The notes under the pieces are model-generated. The model was given only the letters and a program-made list of their open reading frames with translations. It made no database searches and was not told the DNA's origin. The translations under genes and the position numbers were made by a program. Below are positions 7,975 through 17,354 of a stretch of 64,000 nucleotides of DNA, piece after piece. Origin of the DNA: Microbacterium croceum (GTDB taxonomy: Bacteria > Actinomycetota > Actinomycetes > Actinomycetales > Microbacteriaceae); NCBI RefSeq assembly GCF_023091245.1, contig NZ_JAHWXN010000001.1, positions 1,488,001 to 1,552,000 of the forward strand, given 5' to 3'. The stretch's first letter is position 1, and each line of letters opens with the position of its first letter.

Positions 7975-9027
7975 ATGAGCGAGTCATACGACGGCGCGCG
8001 CGTGCTGGTGACCGGCGGAACCGGATCGTTCGGCCACACGGTTGCCCGGAAGCTGCTGGCACGCGATGTCTCCGAGATCCGGATCTTCAGTCGCGACGAG
8101 GCGAAGCAGGATCTCATGCGCCACGAGATCAACGACTCGCGGCTGCGGTTCTACGTCGGCGACGTCCGCGACTACGACAGCGTGGACCGCGCGACCCGCG
8201 ACGTCGACTTCGTCTTCCACGCTGCGGCGCTCAAGCAGGTGCCTTCATGCGAGTTCTTCCCGATGGAAGCCGTGCGCACCAACGTACACGGCAGCGAGAA
8301 CGTGGTGCGGGCGGCCGATCGCAACGGCGTCAGGTCCGTTGTCGCGCTCAGCACGGACAAGGCTGTGTATCCCGTCAACGCCATGGGCATGTCGAAGGCC
8401 CTGATGGAGAAGGTCGCGCAGTCGCACGGGCTCAACAACCCGAACACCGACACCACCGTCTCGTGTGTCCGCTACGGAAACGTCATGTACTCGCGGGGCT
8501 CCGTCATCCCGCTGTTCATCCGTCAGATCAAGGCGGGGAACAACATCACGGTCACGAACCCCGAGATGACGAGGTTCATGATGTCGTTGGCTCACTCGGT
8601 CGATCTCGTCGAGTTCGCGTTCCGCAACGCTCAGCAGGGAGATCTCTTCGTGCGCAAGGCGAAGGCGACCTCGATCGGCATCCTCGCTCAGGCCGTGCTC
8701 AACCTCTTCCGCTCCGAGGCAACCGTCGAGGTGATCGGAACGCGTCATGCCGAGAAGCTCTCAGAGGCGCTCGCCACCCGTGAGGAGCTCTCGCGTGCTC
8801 GTGACATGGGCGACTACTTCCGCGTGCAGGCCGACAATCGCGACTTGAACTACAGCGTCTATTTCGAGGAGGGCGACGTCGCGCAGAGCCGCTTCGAGGA
8901 CTACGACTCCCACACCGTGCAGCAGATGTCGGTGGGCGAAGTCGAGGAGCTGCTGCTCACACTCCCCGAGGTGCGTGCCGAACTGCGTCAGGCCGGAATC
9001 CCCGAGACTTCGGCGACGAACTCATGA
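7975..9027 (+). CDS. fnlA: UDP-GlcNAc 5-inverting 4,6-dehydratase (FnlA/CapE/WbjB)
   Basis: A 350-residue cytosolic SDR enzyme. It has the NAD motif G-G-T-G-S-F-G (about residues 14-20), F-H-A-A-A-L-K-Q-V-P, S-T-D-K-A-V-Y-P-V-N and M-G-M-S-K, with Met at the usual catalytic Tyr position as in inverting dehydratases. The length and the C-terminal extension match FnlA/CapE rather than the membrane-anchored WbpM type. It catalyses the first step of UDP-L-FucNAc synthesis, dehydrating and 5-epimerising UDP-GlcNAc. The ATG at 7975 has a GAGGAAG Shine-Dalgarno. The gene overlaps fnlB by 4 nt, and fnlB and fnlC follow in pathway order. Confidence 0.93.
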   Translation: MSESYDGARVLVTGGTGSFGHTVARKLLARDVSEIRIFSRDEAKQDLMRHEINDSRLRFYVGDVRDYDSVDRATRDVDFVFHAAALKQVPSCEFFPMEAVRTNVHGSENVVRAADRNGVRSVVALSTDKAVYPVNAMGMSKALMEKVAQSHGLNNPNTDTTVSCVRYGNVMYSRGSVIPLFIRQIKAGNNITVTNPEMTRFMMSLAHSVDLVEFAFRNAQQGDLFVRKAKATSIGILAQAVLNLFRSEATVEVIGTRHAEKLSEALATREELSRARDMGDYFRVQADNRDLNYSVYFEEGDVAQSRFEDYDSHTVQQMSVGEVEELLLTLPEVRAELRQAGIPETSATNS

Positions 9028-10118
9028 CTCGTATCGCGGTCACCGGTGCCGGCGGCTTCCTCGGCTGGCACCTGCGCTCCGCGGTGCAGCAAGACGAAAC
9101 TGCAGTCTCCGCCGTCTCGGTCGGTGACGGCTTCGATCTGCATGCGGCCACGGCTGCAGTCGACGGCAGCGACCGTGCGATTCACCTCGCCGGGGTGAAC
9201 CGCGCCGCCGATGAGGACGTCACCGCGGGCAACATCGGCTTCGCCGAGCAGCTCGCGTCAGCGCTTCGCGCTGCGAAGACTCCACCGCCCGCCGTGGTGT
9301 ACGCGAACTCGACGCAGTCGACCAACGGCTCGGTCTACGGCGAGGCGAAGGCACGCGCCGCCGAGATCCTGGCGTCCGCTGCATCCGATGTCGGAGCCGA
9401 GTTCATCGATGTGCTGCTGCCGAACCTGTTCGGGGAGCACGGGCGTCCGTTCTACAACGCGGTCACCGCGACCTTCAGCCACCTGCTCGCGTCCGGCGAG
9501 GTTCCCGTCGTCGAGAACGACAAGGAGCTCACCCTCCTTCATGCGCAGAACGCCGTCGACCTGCTCACCGGAGCTGCGCCGTCGCACCGGCTCGGCGAAC
9601 TCGCGCGAAACGAGACCGTGACGGGCCTGCTCGCGCGGCTGCAGGGCTATGCGGAACTCTACGGCCGGGGCGAGATCCCCGACGTGGCCGACGACTTCGA
9701 TCGGGACCTGTTCAACACCTACCGCTCGTACACGTTCCCGGCGCAGTCGCCGATCGACCTCACAAGGAACGCGGATGCGCGCGGATCATTCTTCGAGATC
9801 ATCCGAACGCACGGTGGGCCAGGGCAGTCGTCGTTCTCCACGACCGTTCCCGGTGTGACTCGTGGCGATCATTACCATCGTCGCAAGATCGAGCGCTTCA
9901 CGGTGCTGCAGGGCCGAGGCCGCATCTCGTTGCGCCGCCTGTACTCTGATGATGTCGTCTCCTTCGAGGTGTCGGGCGATGAGCCCGGTGCTGTCGACAT
10001 GCCGACGATGTGGGCGCACAACATCACCAACATCGGCGATGACGTGCTCTACACGTCGTTCTGGACCAATGACATCTTCGACCCCGCAAACCCCGACACG
10101 ATTGCCGAGGCAGTGTGA
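9024..10118 (+). CDS. fnlB: Bifunctional SDR reductase with C-terminal cupin domain (FnlB/CapF/WbjC), UDP-L-FucNAc pathway
   Basis: A 364-residue protein starting at an ATG overlapping the fnlA stop. The N-terminal SDR domain starts T-R-I-A-V-T-G-A-G-G-F-L-G-W-H. The C-terminal third is a cupin with P-G-V-T-R-G-D-H-Y-H-R-R-K as the metal-binding His segment (around residue 283). This two-domain layout is specific to CapF/WbjC, where the cupin epimerises at C3 and the SDR domain reduces C4, giving UDP-N-acetyl-L-talosamine. It is followed at once by the 2-epimerase that completes the pathway. Confidence 0.92.
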   Translation: MTRIAVTGAGGFLGWHLRSAVQQDETAVSAVSVGDGFDLHAATAAVDGSDRAIHLAGVNRAADEDVTAGNIGFAEQLASALRAAKTPPPAVVYANSTQSTNGSVYGEAKARAAEILASAASDVGAEFIDVLLPNLFGEHGRPFYNAVTATFSHLLASGEVPVVENDKELTLLHAQNAVDLLTGAAPSHRLGELARNETVTGLLARLQGYAELYGRGEIPDVADDFDRDLFNTYRSYTFPAQSPIDLTRNADARGSFFEIIRTHGGPGQSSFSTTVPGVTRGDHYHRRKIERFTVLQGRGRISLRRLYSDDVVSFEVSGDEPGAVDMPTMWAHNITNIGDDVLYTSFWTNDIFDPANPDTIAEAV

Positions 10119-10120
10119 CC

Positions 10121-11254
10121 ATGGCCGACAAGCTCAAGGTGATGACGGTCGTCGGAACACGGCCGGAGATCATTCGTCTGTCCGCGACGATCAAGCTCCT
10201 CGACGAGCACACCGAACAGGTGCTGGTGCATACGGGGCAGAACTACGATTACGAGCTCAACGAGGTGTTCTTCGAAGATCTCGGACTGCGCCGTCCCGAT
10301 CACTTCCTCAATGCCGATGTCTCGTCGCTGGGCGCTGCGTTGGGGTCCATTCTTGCCAAGACCGAAGAAGTACTCCGCGCCGAGCGGCCCGACGCGTTCC
10401 TCGTACTGGGTGACACCAATAGCTGCATCTCAGCGGTCATCGCGAAACGCATGAAGGTTCCGGTCTTCCATATGGAGGCCGGAAACCGTTCGTTCGATGA
10501 GAACGTGCCGGAGGAGACGAACCGTCGTCTGGTCGATCATGTCGCGGACTACAACCTCGTCTACACAGAGCATGCCCGCCGGAACCTCCTCGCTGAGGGG
10601 CTTCACCCGTCCAAGATCCTGCTCACAGGGTCGCCGATGCGCGAGGTGCTCGAGCAGAATCGCGAGCAGATTGATGCCAGTGACGCTATCGCGAAGGCCG
10701 GTCTGACGGCAGGGGAGTACTTCCTCGTGAGCCTGCATCGCGAGGAGAACGTCGACAATCCGGAGAGGCTGCGTTCGGCGATCACTGCGCTCCAGGAGCT
10801 CCGCGCCGAATACGGACTGCCGGTCCTGGTGTCGACGCACCCGCGCACGCGCAAGCGCATCGAAGCGCTCGATGACGTTTCAGCACTCGAGGGCATTACT
10901 TTCCATCCGCCCTTCGGGTTTCATGACTACATCAAGTTGCAGCAGGAGTCGAAGCTCGTGTTGTCGGACAGCGGCACCATCAGCGAGGAGTCGAGTCTTC
11001 TCGGTTTTCCGGCCGTGACGCTACGCGATTTCATCGAACGCCCTGAGTCAGTCGATACGGGCGCGATCATCACCGCCGGTATCGAGCCAGCGCGCGTGCT
11101 CGCGGCCGTCAGGGTCGTGCTCGCGCAGAAGCGCAATGCGCACACGCCGGAGGACTATCAGATTGATGACGCCGCGCAGAGAGTCGTGAACTTCATACAC
11201 GGTACGGTGCCTTCGCATCGTCGGCGACTCGGGCTGCTCGGTCCGGACGCCTGA
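10121..11254 (+). CDS. fnlC: UDP-N-acetylglucosamine 2-epimerase family, UDP-L-FucNAc synthase (FnlC/CapG/WbjD)
   Basis: A 377-residue GT-B-fold epimerase of the WecB family. Visible motifs are V-G-T-R-P-E-I-I-R at the N-terminus, H-M-E-A-G-N-R-S-F, L-H-R-E-E-N-V-D and D-S-G-T-I-S-E-E-S near the C-terminus. In the fnl set this enzyme inverts C2 of UDP-N-acetyl-L-talosamine to give UDP-L-FucNAc. The family also contains the UDP-GlcNAc 2-epimerase WecB, so the specific role rests on the adjacent fnlA and fnlB. The ATG at 10121 is 10 nt from a GAGG; the GTG at 10115, which overlaps the fnlB stop, is an equally possible start adding two residues. It is the last gene of the plus-strand operon. Confidence 0.9.
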   Translation: MADKLKVMTVVGTRPEIIRLSATIKLLDEHTEQVLVHTGQNYDYELNEVFFEDLGLRRPDHFLNADVSSLGAALGSILAKTEEVLRAERPDAFLVLGDTNSCISAVIAKRMKVPVFHMEAGNRSFDENVPEETNRRLVDHVADYNLVYTEHARRNLLAEGLHPSKILLTGSPMREVLEQNREQIDASDAIAKAGLTAGEYFLVSLHREENVDNPERLRSAITALQELRAEYGLPVLVSTHPRTRKRIEALDDVSALEGITFHPPFGFHDYIKLQQESKLVLSDSGTISEESSLLGFPAVTLRDFIERPESVDTGAIITAGIEPARVLAAVRVVLAQKRNAHTPEDYQIDDAAQRVVNFIHGTVPSHRRRLGLLGPDA

Positions 11255-11270
11255 GACGGGATTCGCGCGA

Positions 11271-11284
11271 GCCTCCGTGGAGGC
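11271..11284. terminator. Short hairpin between convergent operons
   Basis: A perfect 6-bp inverted repeat, GCCTCC-GT-GGAGGC, lies in the 32-bp gap between the converging fnlC and flippase genes. It has no T-run, as is usual for terminators in high-GC actinobacteria. It could serve both directions, but the stem is short, so the call is tentative. Confidence 0.4.
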
Positions 11285-11286
11285 CC

Positions 11287-12507
11287 CTAAACGACCGGGG
11301 CCGCTCCGCGCGTTCGCCGGGCGAGATCGTAGTAACTCCCCCACCAGATAAGGGCGTTCACCGCTGCGATTGCGGCCATCGACCATGCGGCGCCCTGAAC
11401 GCCCCAGAACTGTGCGCAGAGCAGCACCACGAACGGTCGGGGGAGGCCGACTGACAGCCTCAGAGCCAGGCTTCGCGTGCCGGCGAAGGCTACTCGATGC
11501 CCGGAATTCGCCACGGCGCTAATGAGGGCGAACACGGCTTCGATGCTGAGAGGCAACAAGGCCAGGCTGGCCAGGTCCCACGTGTCTCCGAGGATCTGAC
11601 GGCCCCAGGTCGCAGGGAGGAGCTGAAGTGCGACCAAGAACGGCAGCAAGAACACGACCTGCAATGCGGCCACACGCGCGGCGGCGCGGATCTGTCCGCC
11701 CGAGGAGTTGCTCCGCCGGGAGAGGAAGGGCAGCAAGAGTGATCGAACGGTCGTCGATACCAAGTTGAGGGGGCCGAGCAGCGTGCCGGCGCCGCGCACC
11801 GCGCCGAGGATGCGCGCGCTGTCGAGCAGCCCGAGCAGGCCGGTCGTGAGGAGCGATCCTCCGGAGCCCACTGCAAAATCGAGCGCGAAGAGGCCTGCCA
11901 CTCGTGTGTCCTCGCGGTGGCGAGACCATTTCGGGACCAGGGGAGTCCGCGCAGCCCACATCAGCACGTAGCCGCTGAGCGCTCCGCTCGCTGCCCAGGC
12001 GACGAAGACCGCGGTGGCGTCGAGAACGCCCAAGATCGAAAGAACGGATGCGCTCATGGTCAGCATCGACCAGATGGCGGTGGACGCCATTGCACGGCTC
12101 GCTGCTCCGGCGGCCGAATCGAACGTGCGGATGAAGTCGAAGCTGAGCAGGCCGTGAAAGGTGATGCCGAGAATCACAAGATACGCGTTTCCAGCCAGAG
12201 CACCCCAGGCGACAAGAGCTGCTCCGCTGAGGAGGGCGACGAGCGAGGCGCGCTGGAAGCTTCGAACGTACGTGGAGCGATCGGACGGTCGCGAGAGGGC
12301 CGAGTCAGTCAGCGCAGAACGAATCAGGCCCGACCCGAATAGGTAGGCCACCATCGCGATCGAGAACGCGGCGAACACCGCCACGGACGATGATCGTGCG
12401 ATGGCGACCGAGAGCGCAAGGCTCGCCAGGCTCGCGAGCCCATTGCCGACGACCGCGAAGGAGAGCCGCTTACTGCGAGCGAACGTGGAGAGCACTCCTT
12501 TGCGCAC
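11287..12507 (-). CDS. Oligosaccharide-unit flippase, Wzx-like (MATE/MVF superfamily)
   Basis: A 406-residue, strongly hydrophobic protein with about 12 predicted membrane segments and few charged residues, typical of polysaccharide biosynthesis/Wzx proteins. It would flip the completed lipid-linked repeat unit to the outer face for polymerisation. The start is a GTG 12 nt past the upstream aminotransferase stop with an AGG signal about 10 nt away. A second GTG nine bases on is less likely, because its AAAGGA would be too close. The frame extending to 12798 runs antisense through the aminotransferase and is not real. Sequence identity among flippases is low, so the call rests on topology and on the surrounding genes. 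Confidence 0.75.
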   Translation of the reverse strand: MRKGVLSTFARSKRLSFAVVGNGLASLASLALSVAIARSSSVAVFAAFSIAMVAYLFGSGLIRSALTDSALSRPSDRSTYVRSFQRASLVALLSGAALVAWGALAGNAYLVILGITFHGLLSFDFIRTFDSAAGAASRAMASTAIWSMLTMSASVLSILGVLDATAVFVAWAASGALSGYVLMWAARTPLVPKWSRHREDTRVAGLFALDFAVGSGGSLLTTGLLGLLDSARILGAVRGAGTLLGPLNLVSTTVRSLLLPFLSRRSNSSGGQIRAAARVAALQVVFLLPFLVALQLLPATWGRQILGDTWDLASLALLPLSIEAVFALISAVANSGHRVAFAGTRSLALRLSVGLPRPFVVLLCAQFWGVQGAAWSMAAIAAVNALIWWGSYYDLARRTRGAAPVV

Positions 12508-12518
12508 GATGAGCAGAC

Positions 12519-13634
12519 CTATCCGACGGGCGAGGTCGGAGGCAACGCACCTCTGACAGCTGTGCACACCGTCGCGATGTCGTCCGAGGTGAGCCGCGGG
12601 TACGTCGGCAGGCTGATTCCCTCTCTCGAGATCTGCTCCGCTACCGGGGTGGACGTGCGTTGATTCACGGGCACGAAGGGCATGTCTTGGATGAGGGGGA
12701 AGACAGGTCGGGACTCGATCCCTTGGGTCGCCAGTGCGTCGATGATCCCATCGCGCTCGATGCTCGATGCGCCAGCGATGCGCACGGAGAACATCCACGG
12801 CGTAGGGACAGCGCCCATCGAGACCTGCTGGGCTCGTAGCCTGGTGTCTGGTCCGAGAAGCCGCACGTAATCGTCGACGACCCGTCGACGATGAGCGATC
12901 AGTTCTTCCGCACGCTCAAGCTGAGCAGTGAGGATCGCCGCAGCGACGTTGGTCATTCGGTAGTTGAAACCGACTACTTCGTGAAAGTAGCGCTGCGTCG
13001 CATGATTGCCCTGATTGCGTAGCTGCTGAATACGCGCGTGGAAGTCCGCCCGCTCCGTGGTGACTGCGCCACCTTCGCCGCTCGTGACCACTTTGTTCCC
13101 GAAGAAGGAGAAGGTGCTGATGTCAGCAAGTGCTCCGGCTGGTGTTCCGTTCAGGCTGGCGCCGAGTGACTCGGCAGCGTCGGCGATGAGGAGAAGCCCA
13201 TGTCGATCTGCGATCTGCCGGAGCGCGATGTAGTTCGCGGTCTGTCCATAGAGGTCGACCGCGAGGATCGCGGTCGTTCGGGGGGTGATTGCCGCTTCGA
13301 CCGCGGCCGGGTCGATGCACCACGTGCTGTCGAGGACATCGACGATCACAGGTACCGCATCCACGTAGTAGACCGCGTTGATGGTCGCGACGTAGGTCAG
13401 GCTCGGAATGATGACTTCGTCGCCGCGGGATATGCCGCCGGCGAGGAGCGCGAGATGTAAAGCTGTCGTCCCGTTGCTGCAGACGGAGGCATAGGAAGCG
13501 CCGGTCAGGAACTCCAGCTGCTTTTCGGCGCGTACCACGTAGTGTCCGCGCGAGGAGATCCATCCGCTGTCGAAGGCATCGAGAAGGTACTCGCGCTCGA
13601 GCGGCCCGAGGTCGGGCTCTGATACGGGGATCAT
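12519..13634 (-). CDS. DegT/DnrJ/EryC1/StrS-family PLP sugar aminotransferase (perosamine synthase-like)
   Basis: A 371-residue fold-type I PLP enzyme. Key features are S-N-G-T-T-A-L-H-L-A-L (cofactor phosphate binding), D-A-A-E-S-L-G-A (aspartate to the pyridine nitrogen) and F-S-F-F-G-N-K with the catalytic Lys, followed by G-E-G-G-A-V. The length is normal for the family. The start ATG overlaps the stop of the upstream glycosyltransferase. These enzymes aminate 4-keto-6-deoxy sugars. GDP-mannose 4,6-dehydratase lies two genes upstream in the same operon, so the product is probably GDP-4-amino-4,6-dideoxymannose (perosamine). A UDP-linked 4-keto sugar from the other operon is a possible alternative substrate. 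Confidence 0.87.
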   Translation of the reverse strand: MIPVSEPDLGPLEREYLLDAFDSGWISSRGHYVVRAEKQLEFLTGASYASVCSNGTTALHLALLAGGISRGDEVIIPSLTYVATINAVYYVDAVPVIVDVLDSTWCIDPAAVEAAITPRTTAILAVDLYGQTANYIALRQIADRHGLLLIADAAESLGASLNGTPAGALADISTFSFFGNKVVTSGEGGAVTTERADFHARIQQLRNQGNHATQRYFHEVVGFNYRMTNVAAAILTAQLERAEELIAHRRRVVDDYVRLLGPDTRLRAQQVSMGAVPTPWMFSVRIAGASSIERDGIIDALATQGIESRPVFPLIQDMPFVPVNQRTSTPVAEQISREGISLPTYPRLTSDDIATVCTAVRGALPPTSPVG

Positions 13635-14842
13635 ACGTGGTTGCCTCTCATGAGTTGCTCAGGCTTGTCGCCGCGTCCCGCGGCCCAGGCGAACACATGG
13701 TTGTAGTCCTCGGCCATCTGCTTCCAGGTTCGCTCCCGGATCTCTGCACTCAAGGGGCGAAGCAAGTCTACGAAAGTGCCGTAGTCGTCGACCGTCGCCC
13801 GAATCGCTGCGATGAGCTCTTCGGGAGAGTCACAGTCGAAGGTCGGAAGGCTGAGGCCAAGGCTATCGAGCTGAGCGGTGATGGGAGGGATCCTGCTGGC
13901 GACGAACGGTAGCCCCCGGACGATCGCCTCGAAGATGGGCCCGCTCGCCGCTTCCCACCGTGTCGGCATCACGAGCAGATCCGCTGCCGCGTATTCGCTT
14001 TCCAATCGGGCGGAGTCGACGAAACCAAGCCACTCGATACGATCTCCGACTCCGAGTTCGTCGGCGAGAGCGCGGAGGTGAGCGCCGTGCTTCCCGTCTT
14101 CCGAACCTGTGAAGACGGCGCGAGCGCCGTGCAGTCGCGGAAGGGCTCGGATGAGGACCTCATGGTTCTTGTGCGGGGTGACGAAGCCGGGGAGCAGCAG
14201 GCGGAGTTCACGATCGCCCGGCGCAGCCCGTTCGATCCAGTCGCCAGGATTGAGCACAGGGAGTGGGATGAGGAATGTCTTGCTCGCCGCCTCTGGGAAG
14301 CGGCGCAGCAGGCTGTCGTGCGGATGAGCCCAGCTGCAGATCACTGCACGAGCCCTGCGCACATTTTCGGTGATGATCTCCTGATCCATCGGTGAGGAGA
14401 GGTCGGGTTCGAACACGCGGAGATCATGCACGGTTACGACAGCGTTGGCGCCGGCGACCGGCGCTCGGTGGAAAGGCTGCCAAACGACGCCATCTCCGGC
14501 GATGCCGGACGTCGACCGCGCCCGCACCGCTCGCACCCGGCCGATCAGTAGCTGCATCAATCGTGATGAGCGGGGAACAAACCGGCGGATGGCCTGCTGC
14601 CACGGACTCATTGCGCTCAGTCTTACGCTGACGGGGACGAGATACTCTGCCAGATCGGGAAGTCTCGACGCCCAAGCCGCGTGCGTGTCGCTATTGACGA
14701 GACAACGAATCTTCACCCCCGTGGCCGCGAGCCCCTCGGCGACGCCGGCAGCCACCACTCCGACGCCGCCTGATGTCGGACTTACCGAAGTGAAGTCGAG
14801 CGTGACAGCCTCCGCCGGGGGGATCAACTGCGGTGAAGACAC
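13631..14842 (-). CDS. GT4 family glycosyltransferase
   Basis: A 403-residue GT-B enzyme. The N-terminal region has F-T-S-V-S-P-T-S-G-G-V-G-V-V, a glycine-rich acceptor-side loop. The C-terminal domain has L-L-P-G-F-V-T-P-H-K-N-H and E-A-A-S-G-P-I-F-E-A-I-V-R-G-L-P, the E-x7-E region that binds the sugar nucleotide in GT4 enzymes. It probably adds one sugar, plausibly the GDP-linked sugar made by its neighbours, to the lipid-linked repeat unit at the cytoplasmic face. It is 2 nt from the gmd stop and overlaps the aminotransferase, so the three genes are co-translated. Donor and acceptor are inferred only. Confidence 0.82.
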   Translation of the reverse strand: MSSPQLIPPAEAVTLDFTSVSPTSGGVGVVAAGVAEGLAATGVKIRCLVNSDTHAAWASRLPDLAEYLVPVSVRLSAMSPWQQAIRRFVPRSSRLMQLLIGRVRAVRARSTSGIAGDGVVWQPFHRAPVAGANAVVTVHDLRVFEPDLSSPMDQEIITENVRRARAVICSWAHPHDSLLRRFPEAASKTFLIPLPVLNPGDWIERAAPGDRELRLLLPGFVTPHKNHEVLIRALPRLHGARAVFTGSEDGKHGAHLRALADELGVGDRIEWLGFVDSARLESEYAAADLLVMPTRWEAASGPIFEAIVRGLPFVASRIPPITAQLDSLGLSLPTFDCDSPEELIAAIRATVDDYGTFVDLLRPLSAEIRERTWKQMAEDYNHVFAWAAGRGDKPEQLMRGNHV

Positions 14843-14844
14843 GC

Positions 14845-15855
14845 TCAGATGTCCACCCGCACGTGTTTGCCCGCCTTCTCGTCACGGACTTGCTGCACAT
14901 CCGCGTCGACCATCCGGTGAACAAGCCCCGAAAAGGTGGTGCTCGGCGTCCAGCCAAGCTGTCGCTTCGCCTTCGAGTAGTCGCCGATCAACGCATCCAC
15001 CTCAGACGGACGTTCGTAGCGCGGGTCGGTACTGACGTAGTCTTCCCAGTTCAGATTCACACGTTCGAACGCGGCCTCGACGAACTCGCGAACGGTGTGC
15101 GCTTCGCCGGTCGCGATCACGTAGTCGTCGGCTGTGTCCTGCTGGAGCATGCGCCACATCGCCTCCACGTACTCCGGCGCGAACCCCCAGTCGCGCACGG
15201 CATCGAGGTTGCCGAGTACGAGACGATCCTGGACCCCCTCGACGATGCGAGCGACTGCTCGAGTGATCTTTCGAGTGACGAACGTCTCACCGCGGCGGGG
15301 GCTTTCGTGGTTGAACAGGATGCCGTTCGACGCGTGAATACCGTAGGCCTCGCGATAGTTCACGGTGGCCCAGTAACTGAAGACCTTCGCGCACCCGTAG
15401 GGGCTGCGGGGGTGGAACGGAGTGTCCTCGTTCTGCGGCGGCGGGGTGGAGCCGAACATCTCCGACGAGGATGCCTGATAGAAGCGCGTGTCAACACCGC
15501 TTGCGCGAATCGCCTCAAGCAAGCGGATGGTCGAAACACCGGTCACGTCGGCCGTGTATTCAGGGATCTCGAAAGAGACCGCAACGTGGCTCTGCGCGCC
15601 GAGGTTGTAGATCTCGTCGGGTTGCACATCCCGAATGAGGTTCGTCAGCGAGCCGGAGTCTGAGAGATCGGCGTAATGCAGAACGAGATCTGAAGGGCGA
15701 TGTCCGTCGGCCCGAGCGACGTCCTCAAGTCGCGACGTGTTGAAAGACGACGAGCGACGCTTCGTGCCATGGACCTCGTAACCCTTCTGGAGGAGGAGCT
15801 CAACCAGGTAGCTTCCGTCCTGCCCGGTGGTGCCTGTGACGAGCGCCTTCTTCAT
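14845..15855 (-). CDS. gmd: GDP-mannose 4,6-dehydratase
   Basis: A 336-residue SDR enzyme starting [17 protein letters not shown] with the G-x-x-G-x-x-G NADP motif. The gmd-specific segment [12 protein letters not shown] follows, then Y-N-L-G-A-Q-S-H-V and the catalytic S-S-E-M-F-G and Y-G-C-A-K (Y-x-x-x-K). It converts GDP-mannose to GDP-4-keto-6-deoxymannose. No GDP-fucose synthase or rhamnose reductase follows; the operon instead continues to an aminotransferase, pointing to an amino-dideoxy sugar. A GAGG lies upstream of the ATG. It opens the minus-strand operon from a roughly 190-bp region shared with the divergent polymerase-like gene. Confidence 0.93.
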   Translation of the reverse strand: MKKALVTGTTGQDGSYLVELLLQKGYEVHGTKRRSSSFNTSRLEDVARADGHRPSDLVLHYADLSDSGSLTNLIRDVQPDEIYNLGAQSHVAVSFEIPEYTADVTGVSTIRLLEAIRASGVDTRFYQASSSEMFGSTPPPQNEDTPFHPRSPYGCAKVFSYWATVNYREAYGIHASNGILFNHESPRRGETFVTRKITRAVARIVEGVQDRLVLGNLDAVRDWGFAPEYVEAMWRMLQQDTADDYVIATGEAHTVREFVEAAFERVNLNWEDYVSTDPRYERPSEVDALIGDYSKAKRQLGWTPSTTFSGLVHRMVDADVQQVRDEKAGKHVRVDI

Positions 15856-16049
15856 TCCAGTCCTCGATCGATAGTCGCGGTGGTGTCCGCGGAGGGGAGA
15901 GCGCGGATCTTGACTATCCTAGAGCGGGGCGGGTCGCTCGATTGGCCGGGACCCCCGGTTGCGCATCATCGCAGTCGAGTGCAGGTGCATGACAGATCCA
16001 TGCGGCAGGCGGAATCCGCTGCACGACTACAAACGGACAGGTTTCGTTG

Positions 16050-17354
16050 ATGAAGACAACTTCTGGGCTGCGCGGACCGGGTCTGCGAGGCTCGGATCGT
16101 TCGACGTCGCCCGCCTCCGGTCCGGAGGCTCGATCATCGAGTCGATTCCAGCGGCTCTTCCTGCGGTACCCGGTATCAGTGGCTCTCGCCATGCCGTACC
16201 TCATCGTGATCCTGCCGCAAGCTCTGTGGAACGGCAACGAGCACATCGACTTCATCGTCGGCGTCTTCGCGATCGCCTTCATCGCTGGCCTCCTTAGCGA
16301 GATCTTCATCGGCCTCGTGCGCGCATCGAGCGAGGGACGCACCCGCCCAGCCCGAGCCGCCAGCGCGTTGTCACGACTCAATGAGTACGGGCCTGGTCTT
16401 CGGCGCTCGGCCTATTTCGTCTCGACAGTCGGGGCGATCGTCGGGGTCTTGTCAGCGGCCGCCGGCATCGGGTCGATTCAGTCCCAGGTCGGCCTGCTCG
16501 TCGTATCGGCTCCGCTATCGATGGCGTCCGCCTTGGTGGGCGGCTGGCCCGTCATCGGCGTCGCGCTTCTCCTCGCGGCACGCCTCGCTGGGCAGATCAC
16601 CGGGCGGAGATTCTGGCTGTGGGTCGCCGCGATCACTCTTGGCCAGCTCGTCGAGTCGTATCTCACGGCGATCACCGCCACTCTGATGGCCTTTGCGACC
16701 AGCCTGATGATGATCTTCTTGCTCTTCGGCATGATCAGGGTGCGGTCCGCGGTCGCCGCGGTCGTCGCCGTGCTCCTCGTATGGCCTCTCGTCTACGACG
16801 TGCGAAACGACGCTCGGCAGGCAAGTGGTGTCTCGGTCAGCTCAGACGTCGGCGCCTTCGACCGACTTCGCCTCGACCAGCAGGTGGCCCGGGCGGCCGA
16901 GATTGAGCAAGTGCCTCTCGACCTTGGACAACCGGGTCCGGTCGAGATGCTTCGATTTGGTCTCATACCTCGATTCCTGGATCCCGACAGGCCCACGATC
17001 TCCACGGGTATCAAGATCAACGTCTATCTCGGAGGTAGCTCCACGTCCGGATACTCCTTCCTGCCCGTCACGACCGCATACGTTCTCGGAGGGCCGCTGA
17101 GTGTCGGCCTCTGGTACGCGTTCTGGGCGTTCTTCTTGGCGCTCACGCTGCGCGGTGGCAAGGGCCTTACGGTCACGCGCATCGTGTTGGTCGCGCTGGT
17201 GCTGACCGGGCCACTGGGATGGTTTTCCACTTTCCCCGACCGAACCATCAGCGTGATTCAGTTCTTCGTTTCGTCTCTGCCGATCTTGCTCTTCCTCGCG
17301 GTGGAACGTGCTTTGCATCGTCGTCGTGCTGCGTCCGGGCGGGCGGCGCGATGA
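16050..17354 (+). CDS. Multi-pass membrane protein, probable polysaccharide polymerase (Wzy-like)
   Basis: A 434-residue protein with about ten predicted membrane helices starting near residue 40, and one longer hydrophilic extracytoplasmic loop around residues 250-315. This matches O-antigen/EPS polymerases, which share topology rather than sequence. The ATG at 16050 follows directly on an in-frame TTG at 16047. No other polymerase candidate is seen among the surface-glycan genes, which already have an initiating transferase, several transferases and a flippase, so Wzy is the missing role. The function is therefore inferred from topology and context. The gene overlaps the following glycosyltransferase (ATGA). 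Confidence 0.65.
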   Translation: MKTTSGLRGPGLRGSDRSTSPASGPEARSSSRFQRLFLRYPVSVALAMPYLIVILPQALWNGNEHIDFIVGVFAIAFIAGLLSEIFIGLVRASSEGRTRPARAASALSRLNEYGPGLRRSAYFVSTVGAIVGVLSAAAGIGSIQSQVGLLVVSAPLSMASALVGGWPVIGVALLLAARLAGQITGRRFWLWVAAITLGQLVESYLTAITATLMAFATSLMMIFLLFGMIRVRSAVAAVVAVLLVWPLVYDVRNDARQASGVSVSSDVGAFDRLRLDQQVARAAEIEQVPLDLGQPGPVEMLRFGLIPRFLDPDRPTISTGIKINVYLGGSSTSGYSFLPVTTAYVLGGPLSVGLWYAFWAFFLALTLRGGKGLTVTRIVLVALVLTGPLGWFSTFPDRTISVIQFFVSSLPILLFLAVERALHRRRAASGRAAR